Below, in pieces: positions 18,902-28,480 of a DNA stretch of 39,297 nt. The translations under genes were made by a program, and so were the position numbers. Source of the stretch: Gracilaria vermiculophylla. Lineage: Eukaryota; Rhodophyta; Florideophyceae; Gracilariales; Gracilariaceae. The stretch spans positions 1,833,675 to 1,872,971 of the forward strand of contig JAHNZQ020000016.1 in NCBI GenBank assembly GCA_019155205.2, in the 5' to 3' direction. Under the pieces are notes generated by a model. That model did no database searches. It worked only from the letters and a program-made list of their open reading frames with translations, and was not told the origin of the DNA. Within the stretch, counting starts at the first letter, position 1; each line of letters begins with the position of its first letter.

Positions 18902-20992
18902 ATGAACGTTCGCCCCGCTATGGAGCTCCATACCTCGCCTGCTTCCAGTCGCCCGGCTTCGCCGCGAATTCCACGATGGCGGCATGACGCGGCTCCCTCC
19001 CCGGTGGTGCGTATAACCGCAGGCCGTTCTCCAAATGGTGTCACACCAATCTCCTCAGGTGCTACCTCGCGTTCAATCGCCATCAATCCGGCTTCCTACA
19101 CCTTCGGCATGTCTTCTCCAACACCGGCGCTTACGTCTCCACCAAATCCTGAGGTGTACCACACCTCGACCGGTGCATCGTTCCGTCCAGGGGAACAGTT
19201 CGACCATCGCACCACGCGGGTCTTCGTCCTTTTTAACGACAGGCTCGTACGCCCCCAGTGCCCCGTGGAGGATTAAATTCACAACTTTGGCCCATACCTC
19301 CAGGCGATGAGATTCCGCGCCGTACCGGAGGTTGCGTGGAACGACAAGAAGCGGAACCGGGTCGATGCGTATCGTGCTCACTGGCTCTACACTCCTGTGC
19401 ACGGTGACAGCGCTCCAAACACGGTGGGTCACTGCGATACTCCATATTTGAGGTGCGCCAAGGAACGCGAGACTTAGGCGCGACTCTAGGTACTCCTTCA
19501 CAAGGAGAGCTCACACCAATGAGCGGGGTGGCCCGGAAGCATTGCCGATAGACGCTCTGTTCTCGCGGTTTTGCCCTTCGATCTTGCATACGATCGCCTC
19601 TACTGGCTCAACCGAGATCGATGGGTGACGCACCTTGCGGACGAGACTCGCGCATGCACCGCCTTCGGGTACTTCTATGGTTGGCATAACACGGAATTTC
19701 ATTACATGCCTTCCGGGCAACGTCCGAAGTACTTCCTCCAGGTGAACGACTCCTGGAGGGACTACTGGGTATTTCCGCACCTATGCGTGGCGACACTTAT
19801 GATCTTCGCGTACTACACCTCTGAGATTCTGGATCCCCATGACTTTCTAGGGCGTTTTTTCATGTTGATCACCTTGACGGAGGTCGCCGTCCGCAGCCTG
19901 ATGGCGTATCTCCAAGCAGTGGAAGAAGGCGCCACCTCCTATACTCGGTGCCGCGACGGCCGCCTCTACTGGGACTCATCGTATCAGCCGACCGTCGGAC
20001 GTCTGCTCCCCTTATCGGCGTCCACCATCAGGGCCCTGCGCTCCTATGGCATCCTGAACCTTATGAAGGGCACCGCATGACGTGAGTTCGAGGCGCTGAC
20101 GTTGTTGGATTACAACCTATAGGTGGCGTGGAATGACACGCCGGGCTTCTTTTGGTACGACTACGGCGAAGATACGTTCCACTACATTGTGAGGAGTCCT
20201 AATGGGGACAATGATGGGCAAGCATACCCTGCCATTCCCCGTCTGCCACCATCTCGGGTTCCTCAGGTGCCACGGCTTCGAGTACCCAACTATGAACCCT
20301 TGATGAAGAGCCTGGCGCATGAAGCGCCCCGTTGGTTACCGGCTCCGTCCTCGGATATGAGCGCGCCTCCTGAGGTGATAACGCCACGGCCCGTAGCAAT
20401 GACGGGTGCTCCCACAGTGGTAGGCGCCGTTTATCTTATGGATCAGAACGAAATTACTCCCGTCCCGGTACCTTCCGCCCCGTTGGTGCAACCCCGACTG
20501 CGGAGCGTCCCTGCGCCTGTTATTCAGCCTCGCCTGCGGAACATTCCAGTTCCCGCACCGCCGTCACCTCCTGTGTCACCGACTCCGTCCATGGCTTTGC
20601 CGACGCCCACAGTGGAGAATGCGCAATCTCGTCAGGGAACCCCTGTCCACGTTGGTACGCCGTCCGTGGCTCCTTCCGTGGCGGTTGTTGCGCTGTCAAC
20701 GGAGGTGGCCACTTCGGGTGCACCGGCGGGCGGAGAATCCTCTGTGACTCTCGAAGCATCCTTCCAAGAGTTGGTGCAGGCGTGCCTGGGGACGGGCTGT
20801 CCTGCTCCGGCTTCCCCTGAAGAGGCTCTGCCCGAGGAGCGTGCATGGGTCTTAAAACTCTACAGGGCCGCGGCGGACCAAGCCTCAATGGCGGCCACCA
20901 AAGAAAGCCTGTCAAAGTTCTTCGATAGCCAAGCGCTCAAGGCATAAACGCGCCTCGAAGCGGAGTATGCAACGCGATTTGGTGGCCTGTAG
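18902..20992 (+). pseudogene. Antisense accessory ORF (aORF), E2 copy, function unknown
   Basis: Runs opposite to E2 gag-pol: 697 codons from ATG 18902 to TAG 20990-20992, one frame throughout, with seven premature stops (19274, 19475, 19487, 19520, 20078, 20120, 20945). The start was chosen because it aligns with ATG 8269 of E1 and stops precede both. The N-terminal ~75 residues are Pro/Ser/Thr-rich, followed by PEVYHTSTGASFRPGEQF. Three W-containing blocks follow: VAWNDKKRNRVDAY (about 19340), FGYFYGWHNTEFHYMP (about 19665) and VAWNDTPGFFWYDYGEDTFH (about 20123). Hydrophobic stretches lie between (19768-19820; about 19858-19920). Then a long Pro/Val/Ala region with QPRLRSVPAP and QPRLRNIPVP (about 20480-20570), and a charged helical C terminus (FQELVQACLGTG, KESLSKFF). 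No known domain is recognised, and not env, which would be in sense. Possible roles (structural, regulatory) are guesswork. Confidence 0.8.
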
Positions 20993-21260
20993 GTGATAGA
21001 AACATGGCGATGGAAGTTAGTTCCCGGTAGCGTCGGAACAAAAGATCCTTAAGATGGAGCAGAAACCCCATAAACGGTAGTATCAGTATGAATAGGCCGT
21101 TCCCGCGCGCCAAACGACACAAAGTGCTGCCGCGGGAGCGTGCGAAAAGCAAGCAACGGCATCCTTAAGGCGAAAAAGAGAACTCCGGGTGGGGGATACT
21201 CTGCGGAGACGAAAAAGAACTCCGGTTGGGGGCCGCCTCCCCCTTTCTAAACGAAAGCGC
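20993..21260. other. Tail-to-tail gap between aORF and integrase in E2, with short direct repeat
   Basis: Convergent intergenic stretch. It contains a direct repeat: CGAAAAAGAGAACTCCGGGT plus GGGGG at 21171-21195, and a near copy at 21210-21232. The E1 counterpart keeps the A-rich/G-run character but not the exact repeat. A role as shared 3' processing region is possible but untested. Confidence 0.5.
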
Positions 21261-22735
21261 CTATGTGGAGAAGCTTTTTCTCATCAGATTGGCGTGGTAT
21301 CGCCCGAGGAAGTTCTCCGGGATGTGTTCCGGAGGTTTTCCCGTGTGTCCTTGGAGGTGTACCCATACCAGCGGACGCGGTACAGTATGTCTGCAGAAGT
21401 TTGTCGGTGGAGGACGATATGGTCCACTGCGTAGGGGATGGCATCTTCAGGGTTCTTGATGGCGTCTGGGGCCTCCATCATTGGTTCACCGAGAGCGGTG
21501 ATGCAGTTCCCCGTATCCAGCGGAGTCGTCACGTCTGAGGTGGTTGGATGAGGAAGTTCCGCGCGTTGTCCCTGAGGTGGGGTGACGGGCATTCTTGAGG
21601 GGCTGGGCGTCGGGATTTTCGTCATCCTATCACGGGAGACGGCGTCTCTGAGCCCGTTTACCTCAAGGGCGACATTATCCCTATAGGTGGCCAGGACTCT
21701 GTAAGGCCCTGAGGTGGTCTGCACTAACTTGTGCGTGACGTTCGGCGGTTCGTCGGATTTCTCCCAAGGTTTGTCGAGGAAAACCTCGTTGCCTTCCTTT
21801 AGGTGAGGGACTTCCTTCACCTTTCGGTCGAAGTCCTGTTTAAATCTCCTCTGCGAGGCGTTGATTCTCTCCTTTGCGAGGGAGAGTGAGTTTTCATACT
21901 GCCTTAGGATGGAACGTTTGGCTTGCGCTGTTGTTGGTGTCTGGGGCCCATCTGCCAGGCGCGCCATGGCACGTGCCGTAATTACGGCACTTGGAGGAAT
22001 GTGCGAGAGCACCAGGTTGAAAAGAGCGGTCCTCGTGGAGCGGTGCACCTGAAGATTGTAATCATACGTGAGGGGGCCCGCACATGCGTCCCAATCCTGC
22101 TGGTGGTCCGCGACGTAGTGCTGTAGCCTCGAGCAGATGGTCTTGTTGAACCTTTCCGCCTGTCCATTAGTCTGGGGGTGATAGGCAGTTGTGAACAACT
22201 TTTTCATCCACAGCATTCCGAAGACGGCGACGAAGAGCTTCACCGCCAGCTGGAGACCATTGTCCGTGAGGGGGTACAATGGTATCCCATAGGGGTAAAC
22301 CCATTGCTCCACAAAGGCGTCGGCGATCACTGCTGCAGTGGTGCTCCGAAGGGGGTTGGCCCGCGTGATCTTCGAGAAACGATCCGTGATCACGAGGATA
22401 AATTGGTGCCCTCGTTCCGTCTTGGGGAGAGGACCCAAGATGTCTATGGCCACAAACTCCAACGGTCCTGAAGATGGGAACCGCGTGAGCGGCGTCCGGT
22501 GTTTCCGTATATTCCCCCTAGCGGCGGTGCAGTAGTAGCAATCCGCCACCGTTTGGAAGGCGTCATAAGCCATTTTCGGCCAATTGAACTCCCTCCGCAT
22601 GATGAAAGACATCCTAGATCCGCCGGGGTGCCCGACGAGGCGAGGGCAGTGTGAGAGACACAGCATCCTCGCCCGTAGTTTCGCCGGGGCCACCTTCTGG
22701 AGAACTCCATCAAGGGGGTCGCGGCCCTCAAGCAC
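21261..22735 (-). pseudogene. Integrase with GPY/F motif and chromodomain (E2), one C-terminal frameshift
   Basis: Inserts element cDNA into host DNA. Open from 22735 to 21284. Zinc-binding H29/H36/C66/C69 (LSHC, GHPG, CYYC); catalytic D98 (AIDILG), D158 (LTDNG) and E194 (QAERFN) with the canonical 35-residue D-E spacing; GPY motif at 343-345; then a linker and a C-terminal chromodomain from about residue 437 (VDHIVLHR, YRVRWYGY). A frameshift inside the chromodomain (about 21325-21335) gives a false end. The correct continuation (IPENFLGRYH...) ends at the TAG on the minus strand at 21261-21263. Where canonical chromodomains have T-W-E, this has T-R-E. The integrase core itself looks intact. 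Confidence 0.9.
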
Positions 22736-23400
22736 GCCGTCTCAGTCAAGGCCGAATGACGATGTCAAACTCCCCTCAGTGGTGCGGCAATCCATGCAGT
22801 ATGCATCCGTACTCTGCTCCTTCAGGAATTCCGCTACGGTGATGGGGAGAACTTCTTTCTCCTCCTCAACGAGAGCCATCACCTCAGGGAGTCCACTATA
22901 CCTTCCTCCAGGTTTACAGCATTTCAAACATTCTCCATCGGATCTTTTTTTCCCGTTGGCGTCTTGGATGACCAGACACGGGATGTTGTCCTCCAAAGGT
23001 ATTTTGTCTTCTCCCTTGCTGGAGATTCGCGAGAGCGCGTCCTCTGCCTCGTTTTTAATGCCAGGACGGTGGACGGTGTACAACTTGAAGTGCAGGAGGT
23101 GTAGCCTCCACCTTTCCAGGCGACCGAAAGCATCCGTCAAAGACAGTATTCACTTCAGTGGTGCGTGGTCTGTCCTCAAGGTGAAACAGGCGCCTTCCAA
23201 GTACGGGCGTAAAAGCAAAATCGCCTTCACGATGGCGAGACATTCGCGCTTCTAGGTGGGGTAGTTCCGTTCCTCAAATGTGAGGCTGCGACTTCAGTAT
23301 CCGATGGGTTGAAGTCCACCTGCAGTTGCTCCTGTACGAGGGCACATCCGACCTGGTATTTACAGGCGTCAGTGTTCAGCACCATTCGTCCGTGCCGCTT
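22736..23400 (-). pseudogene. RNase H domain and tether (E2), frameshifted
   Basis: Degrades the RNA strand of the RNA-DNA hybrid. The start is fused to RT: ILVLPKRHGRMVLNTDACKY (first catalytic D, with the C of TDAC in place of the usual S). After FNPSD the frame shifts, and the correct text SLTFEERNYPT (usual E-x-N-Y block) and LRPYLEG...TDH lie in the next frame. The end is LERWRLHLLHFKLYTVHRPG, then NEAEDALSRI at about 23045. The linker to the integrase runs to about 22740. Confidence 0.75.
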
Positions 23401-24378
23401 CGGAAGTACCAAGATCGGTGGTTCTATTAGTCTCCTCTTCAGGGTGTTAGAGGCTTCAAACTCCTCGTCCGTCAAGATAGCCAATTGCGTCGGCTTTTCT
23501 TTCTCCAAGAGGCGATTCAACGACGCCGCTATACGGGAGAAATTCGGTACAAACCTCCGGATTACATTACACAACCCCAGGAAGAGGCGGAGCTCCGTCT
23601 GGTTTGCAGAAGGGTGAGCTTTTTTGATGGCGTCCTGAGTTTTTCTGTAAACCTGTAGGCGGCCCGGGAGCACAATGTGGCCCAGGTAATCCACCGAGGA
23701 CCTGAAAAAGAAACATTTCTCCAGCTTCAGGGTGAGTCCAGCATACTTTAGGAGTTGGAGCACGTGCTTCACATGAATGAAGTGCTCCTCCACGCTGTGG
23801 GAGTATATGATGACATCATCAATATAAACCAAGGCGTACTGCTACTTTACCTTTGACAGGATAATGTCCACCGCTCGTTGGAATGTAGTGGGTGCATTCT
23901 TTAATCAAAATGGCATCCTTAGGAATCTGAAGATCCCGCAGTGCGAGGTAAACTTTGTCTTATCCTTATCGGAGTCGTCCATTTCAATCTGCCAGTAGCC
24001 GCTGTTGGCATCCAGCGTGGAGAAAACGGACGCATCACCTAAGGAGTCGATACATTCATCCATACGGAGAATCGGGTACGAATCGCATACCATCACCCCG
24101 TTCAGGCGTCTGTAGTCAATACAAAACCTTACGGAGCCATCTTTCTTCTTCACAAACACCACCGGGGAGGCTCGTTCGGAACGTAAAGGCTCGATTATAC
24201 CCTGCTCCACCATCCGGTGGACCTCATCGCGTTCAAAATCGCAGGCATGGGGTCCGGCCCTCCTCGGGAGTTGATGTACCGGTTTCGCCTCGGGTGAGAG
24301 CTGGATCCTGTGCATGGCCAGGCAGACCTGACACAGGCGACCAGACCACCTGTCCTCAAGGGCGGATAGCGTTTCCAC
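23227..24378 (-). pseudogene. Reverse transcriptase (E2), two in-frame stops
   Basis: Copies element RNA into cDNA. Blocks: EVHRMVEQGIIEPLRSERASPVVFVKKKDGS, FCIDYRRLNGV, SVFSTLDANSGYWQI (first catalytic D), HCGIFRFLRMPF, then YIDDVIIYS (second and third D) at about 23830, then FLGLCNVIRRFVPNF. Both ORFs are in the same frame. Stops occur after RMPF (about 23903) and in VK*QYALVYIDD (about 23841). Otherwise all seven RT motifs seem represented. Confidence 0.9.
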
Positions 24379-24736
24379 TATCCTATGGCGATACCCTTCG
24401 AAATCTCGCCAATTAGGAACTTCTCCTGCCAGATTGCAGGGTTCTCTTCCTCTGGAGCCGTTGAAATCGCTTCAGCCTCCAGGTTGACGATTGCATCGCG
24501 GTCCGCAAGGTCTTTCGATCGAGGAAGGTGAGCCTGTCCTGCAGGGGCGGATAGTGCCAGTCCGACAACAGTTCCTTTCTGGAGCCGTAACGGCGACTCC
24601 TTCAGGTTGGCGAGCACAACCATGAAGTGAATGTTCGGTATTATTCCATAACACCTTTCGCCATCATGGAGTGCTGTTTCGTCGTCAGGTGGGAACTCAC
24701 CTGTACGAATAAAAGGCCAGATGTAGAGGTCTGCAC
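24379..24736 (-). pseudogene. Protease-RT linker (E2)
   Basis: The minus-strand stretch 24623-24378 reads LKESPLRLQKGTVVGLALSAPAG and WQEKFLIGEISKG, corresponding to E1 13790-13603. It joins the protease to the RT N terminus. It lies in a different frame from both neighbours, so at least two frameshifts have accumulated. Confidence 0.65.
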
Positions 24737-25282
24737 CTAAATTTCGGCCTGGCTCCTCGCGGGTACTTCGATGCTCTTCACCACTCGGAGCTTATTCGAC
24801 TGCTTCTTCTTCGGAGGATTACCTACGTGACGCGCATTGGAATCCGGTGCTGGAGATGCCAATACGGTACCTACAGGTTCGGCGTCGTGAAAAGTCACCT
24901 TCCGCATACGTGGGTAGACTGCACGTACATACTGATCCACAAAGAAAGTGTCCAAAATGCAATGTGTGGCCAAGTTGGGTGCCACGAGGAACCACATTTT
25001 CACCTGTAAGGAGCCCAACCGGAGGTACAGAGGGATTGCACCGAGGATGTTCAATGCGCGTCGCGACGCATCGCGCCCCGTAAGGAGCTTGCCAGTCCTC
25101 AAGGAGCCGAGAGCAGACCGCGGGAGCACGTCTGCGTGCACCAGATTGGGGCCAGCTCCAGTATCGGGGATAGCGCGCACCGTGATGTAGGCGAGCGAGT
25201 AACATCCTATAGTGGCGAATACCTTGTAGTTCACACGGCGGAGCGGGCAAACAGAATCATCGAAGGTGGCGAAATAGTCCAT
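24737..25282 (-). pseudogene. Retropepsin-type aspartic protease (E2)
   Basis: Open stretch with the active-site block IPDTGAGPNLVHADVLPRSA (DTG intact) and, further on, the flap/C-terminal hydrophobic block VKMWFLVAPNLATHCIL. Typical retropepsin layout between gag and RT. E1 and E3 have DTV at this position. The ORF is only part of the polyprotein. Frame changes lie on both sides. Confidence 0.85.
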
Positions 25283-27669
25283 TTGGATTGGAAGGCCCCC
25301 CGGTTCTGCGTTGATAGAGCAGACGGCTTCTCCCCCTTTCCTAAAGGCGACCTCCGTGGAGCTGAGCCTCGATGGTAAGAAGCCACGCGGAGCCCTTACG
25401 CGTGGCTGTGGCGGTTTTAATGGTTTGCGAGGGGCTGAATTCTAGTCAGGGACGGCTCCTTCGGTTGTGCATCGAGATGCGACGTCTTCCCCTGAGGTGC
25501 AACCGGCTTGGATATTGGCATCTGCGTTGGGGGTGCAAGTGCAAGTGAGACAGGCTGCACTCCCCGTGCAGCACGGTAACCGTAGTTTCCTTGAGGGGAG
25601 CAAATGTCGCGATACGCGGTTCGATAACTTCCGTTCTCCGTTGATGTGTCCTTCAGGTCCTGGAATTTTTCTCCCGTTCCTGCAGGATGGCGGCCCTCAT
25701 TGCCGGGGTGAGAGTCGTACAGTGTAATGGTTCTCTAGACAAGCAAATCCTGCAAGGCGTTGGGTAGCTTCGAGGGTTCGCCAATACGGCACTCCTGTAA
25801 GATCATGCCGAGGCGTATGAAATTGGGGACGAGGGTGTCCTCGTTCTAGTTGGTACTCCCTGAGATGAGACATACATGAGGGCAAGGGCCTCTTTCTCTC
25901 CTTCGAGCGTGAGGTTGTCGACCTCCTCCTAAGTGCTTGAGTCCAACGTTAAGTCCGACGCCCGACGGGTGCTTGAAACCGCCGGTTTGTCCGAGAGTGG
26001 AGTATGACAGCGACGAGCGTCATGCTGGGTATCCCCATAGGGTTCCGCAAAACGCCCTAGCTCCGTATAGGTGGTCTTTAGGTGTGCTTTCAGGTGATTA
26101 CGCACCCTCGCGCGGATCGAGGGAAGGGCTCCCTCGACAAACAACGACTTCAACCGCCGTTTGGAGTACACGTTCCCACACCGTAGGACCTTCGTCTACA
26201 GCTTCTATGAGACCTCCGTCTCGGTCATTCCCGAGTTCTGCCTATAGGAGATGACTTGAGCATCAGCATCGTCTATCACCTCGTCCGCGGCGTACCTTTT
26301 ATGGAGGAAATTGGCTACCTCCGGTTACGTCGTCAAGATCTCCGTTCCAGGATCATCCACAATGTTGCTCTCCCCCGTGAGGCGTGGCTGCACCAGCGAG
26401 TGCTCTTGGCCTGTGAGGTAGAACTGAAAGCACCATACGGCGGCACCTTCATGGAAACCATTGGTTTTACACTCTGAACGGAAGCGCGTAAGAAAATTCA
26501 ACACCGAGATTAGGTTTTCGCCTGAGAAGAAGTGCTTCTTCATTTGAATATCCGTACGGCGCTGCATCTCCGTGAATCGTTTAGCAACCGACGCGTCGTA
26601 GAGTGTGGATCGATCATTCAACCTATAGGTGTCATAATCCACCACTTTGGGGAAAAGGTCGTTAAGCGGGACGACCTTCCTGACCCTTCTGCTCTTCTCC
26701 TTTGGAGGTATACTGTCCTTCGAGCGGGAGCTGTTCACGGATTGGGAGTCTGAATTTTTCTCCGAATCGGTGTCTCGCTTTCTTCTCTTCTCCCTCCGTT
26801 TCTTTCTTCTTCTTTCCTTGAGGTGGTCTGGGTTGCTGAAGATACCCCCGTTATCGGGACCTATCCGAGGAGTATCCTGTCCTTCTCTCCTTAGGTGAAT
26901 TTCTTCGCGACCGGTATCCTGTCCTCCTCCGCGGGGCGTCAGGTCCAGACGGTACATAGCAAGATTCCTGAGGTGGTCCCGGTTCCCTACGGCAGTATCC
27001 TTTCCTCCTCTGGTGTGGGGGGTGGCAGTGTTCTGTCCTTCTCTGCCCGGGGTCACCTAAGGTGATGATAGAGGGAACCTCTCCTGTACGGATTAATAAC
27101 TTTGAAACGCCGCTGCGGGGCGCAGCTGCGCGGTTTTGGGAGCGAACCTCCGCTCGGATAACATCTGACATCACCTCAAGGAAGGGATCGGAATCCAGCA
27201 AAGCATCCACAGCACGGTGAGCGCTCTCCGTCGCGATCTCCTCCACAAGGACGTGGCGGCGCGCTCCGAAATGGGCTTCAATACCTGCAGGTATTCTTTC
27301 GATCAGCTCTTGGGAGAGCGAATCCGTAAGGCGCGGGGCCAGCGACTACAGGAGGGAGTTACCCTCCGGGTATTCCCGTTCCTGCAGCTCCTGAGGTGGT
27401 GGCTGCGATGCCGTGTGCGGTTCTTCAACCTCCACATCGGCGTTCTCCAGAGATGTCGAGGGGGGTTCCGCTCGCCTCCGATCATGCATTCTCCTAAGGC
27501 GATTCCTGAAACGCTCCAAAGAGGAGCCAGGATTCCGAAGGAGACTTTCAGGGTCCTCCAGTGTGGCGGCCATCTTCTTGGGAGCGCTGCGCGTGCTGCG
27601 CCCACCGACGGAGTCGGTTGGTTGAGGATCCTGTAGGGGGGTTTCCATTGGGGGTTCTGAGGGGTTCAT
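25283..27669 (-). pseudogene. Gag polyprotein (E2), frameshifted
   Basis: Particle structural protein. The ATG at 27669 (MNPSEPPMETP) is the first in-frame start after the primer-binding site. Order: charged N terminus; helical segment (27246 on, EEIATESAHRAVDALLDSDPF) separated by one stop at about 27346; a low-complexity linker with repeated GQ[DN]T/GGKDT units (27056-26880); a Lys/Arg/Ser patch (RRKKRREKRRKRDTDSEK); the capsid core (VLNFLTRFRSECKT, CFQFYLTGQEHSLVQP) to 26325; the capsid C-terminal helices (26171-25929, LKSLFVEGALPSIRARV); and a cysteine motif CRICLSREPLHC at 25754-25719 (possible zinc knuckle, C-x2-C-x6-H-C). At least two frameshifts. Confidence 0.8.
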
Positions 27670-27804
27670 AGAGGAGTAGGTCAGGGGTGATTATCTTCCA
27701 CTTCCGAATCACCTTAAGGAAGAATTCCACTGTTGGGGTTCAGTCGTTGCAAACTAGAAACACGGTTCTGCTGCGACCTTTGCGAATCCTTTAAGAACTG
27801 TGAC

Positions 27805-27822
27805 CTATTAGTCGGGAGACCA
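27805..27822 (-). promoter_or_regulatory. Candidate primer-binding site of E2
   Basis: Two bases inside the 5' LTR the minus strand reads TGGTCTCCCGACTAATAG. TGG at the start matches the CCA end of a tRNA, so the primer 3' end would be ...TCGGGAGACCA. The core GTCTCCCG is kept in E1 although the TGG is mutated there. The tRNA identity is not resolved. Confidence 0.55.
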
Positions 27823-27824
27823 GT

Positions 27825-28376
27825 TCTGGTACTGTCAGTTCTTCTTTCGAGGTAGTACAGCACAATGTCCGTTAGGAGTTTTTGTTGAATCCAAAGGTGC
27901 GCGTTCCTAAAGGTGGTCTCCGGTTTCCGCTTTCGCGAGTCGGGGGAATTCTTAAAGGGGATCCGCAAACGCCATGCGGAGATGGAGGTTCACTGGGCAG
28001 GCAATGCTGCTACAGGCGCTACTATGATGCGACCTGGAGATCGGTGGCTTAGAAACCTGAGGATGATCGACAAGTCTCCAACCGGAAAAGTAGATGAGGA
28101 CTCAAGGGTGCCTGTCTTAACTTCCCCAGAGGTGGAGCTCAACCGGTAGATTAAGTATCAAGCCGGGTGCCCGCCTCGGAAGGTCTCCCTACTGTAGTGA
28201 TTACCTGCATAAATTAACTAAAATAAATAATAATTCTACCGTCCCTTAAGGATACTGTAGTGCACGCGGACAGGATTATGCACCACGGGGCTCAGCTAAT
28301 AAAATACGAGCCCTCTTTAGGAATATGACGCCATAAAGCCACACCAACATTGTTCCTTAGGAGTCACTGTACTACA
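27825..28376 (-). repeat. E2 5' LTR
   Basis: 552 bp, plus strand TCTGGTACTGTCAG (first G of the TG end changed to C) ... CACTGTACTACA. It pairs with 17836-18389 and differs from it at scattered positions. Right of it, AAACG (28377-28381) is the partner of the left target duplication. Confidence 0.9.
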
Positions 28377-28480
28377 AAACGGACTGAAGCAGAGCCAATA
28401 ACGACCAGGAGTGAATTGGATCCGGCCCTGGGATCGCCGAGCGCCACGGGAAGACTCCAGAGACTAGTAATGCAGACCAA

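Larger units (their letters stand above)
17836..28376 (-). mobile_element. Gypsy/chromovirus-type LTR retrotransposon E2, nested in the E3 leader
   Basis: 10.5-kb minus-oriented element and the most complete of the three. LTRs: 27825-28376 (5') and 17836-18389 (3'), 552-554 bp. Sense order: primer-binding site, gag, retropepsin, RT, RNase H, integrase with chromodomain; then the antisense ORF on the plus strand, a polypurine tract and the 3' LTR. All genes carry stops or frameshifts, but catalytic residues are mostly preserved, suggesting more recent decay than E1. Confidence 0.9.

Noticed and set aside
18902..20992. Envelope-like gene
   Set aside because: The aORF occupies the usual env position and has hydrophobic stretches, but it is antisense to pol and shows no signal peptide, cleavage site or clear membrane anchor.
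27217..27636. 139-residue plus-strand frame near the E2 gag start
   Set aside because: Mirror of the minus-strand gag N terminus, which is conserved in E1.
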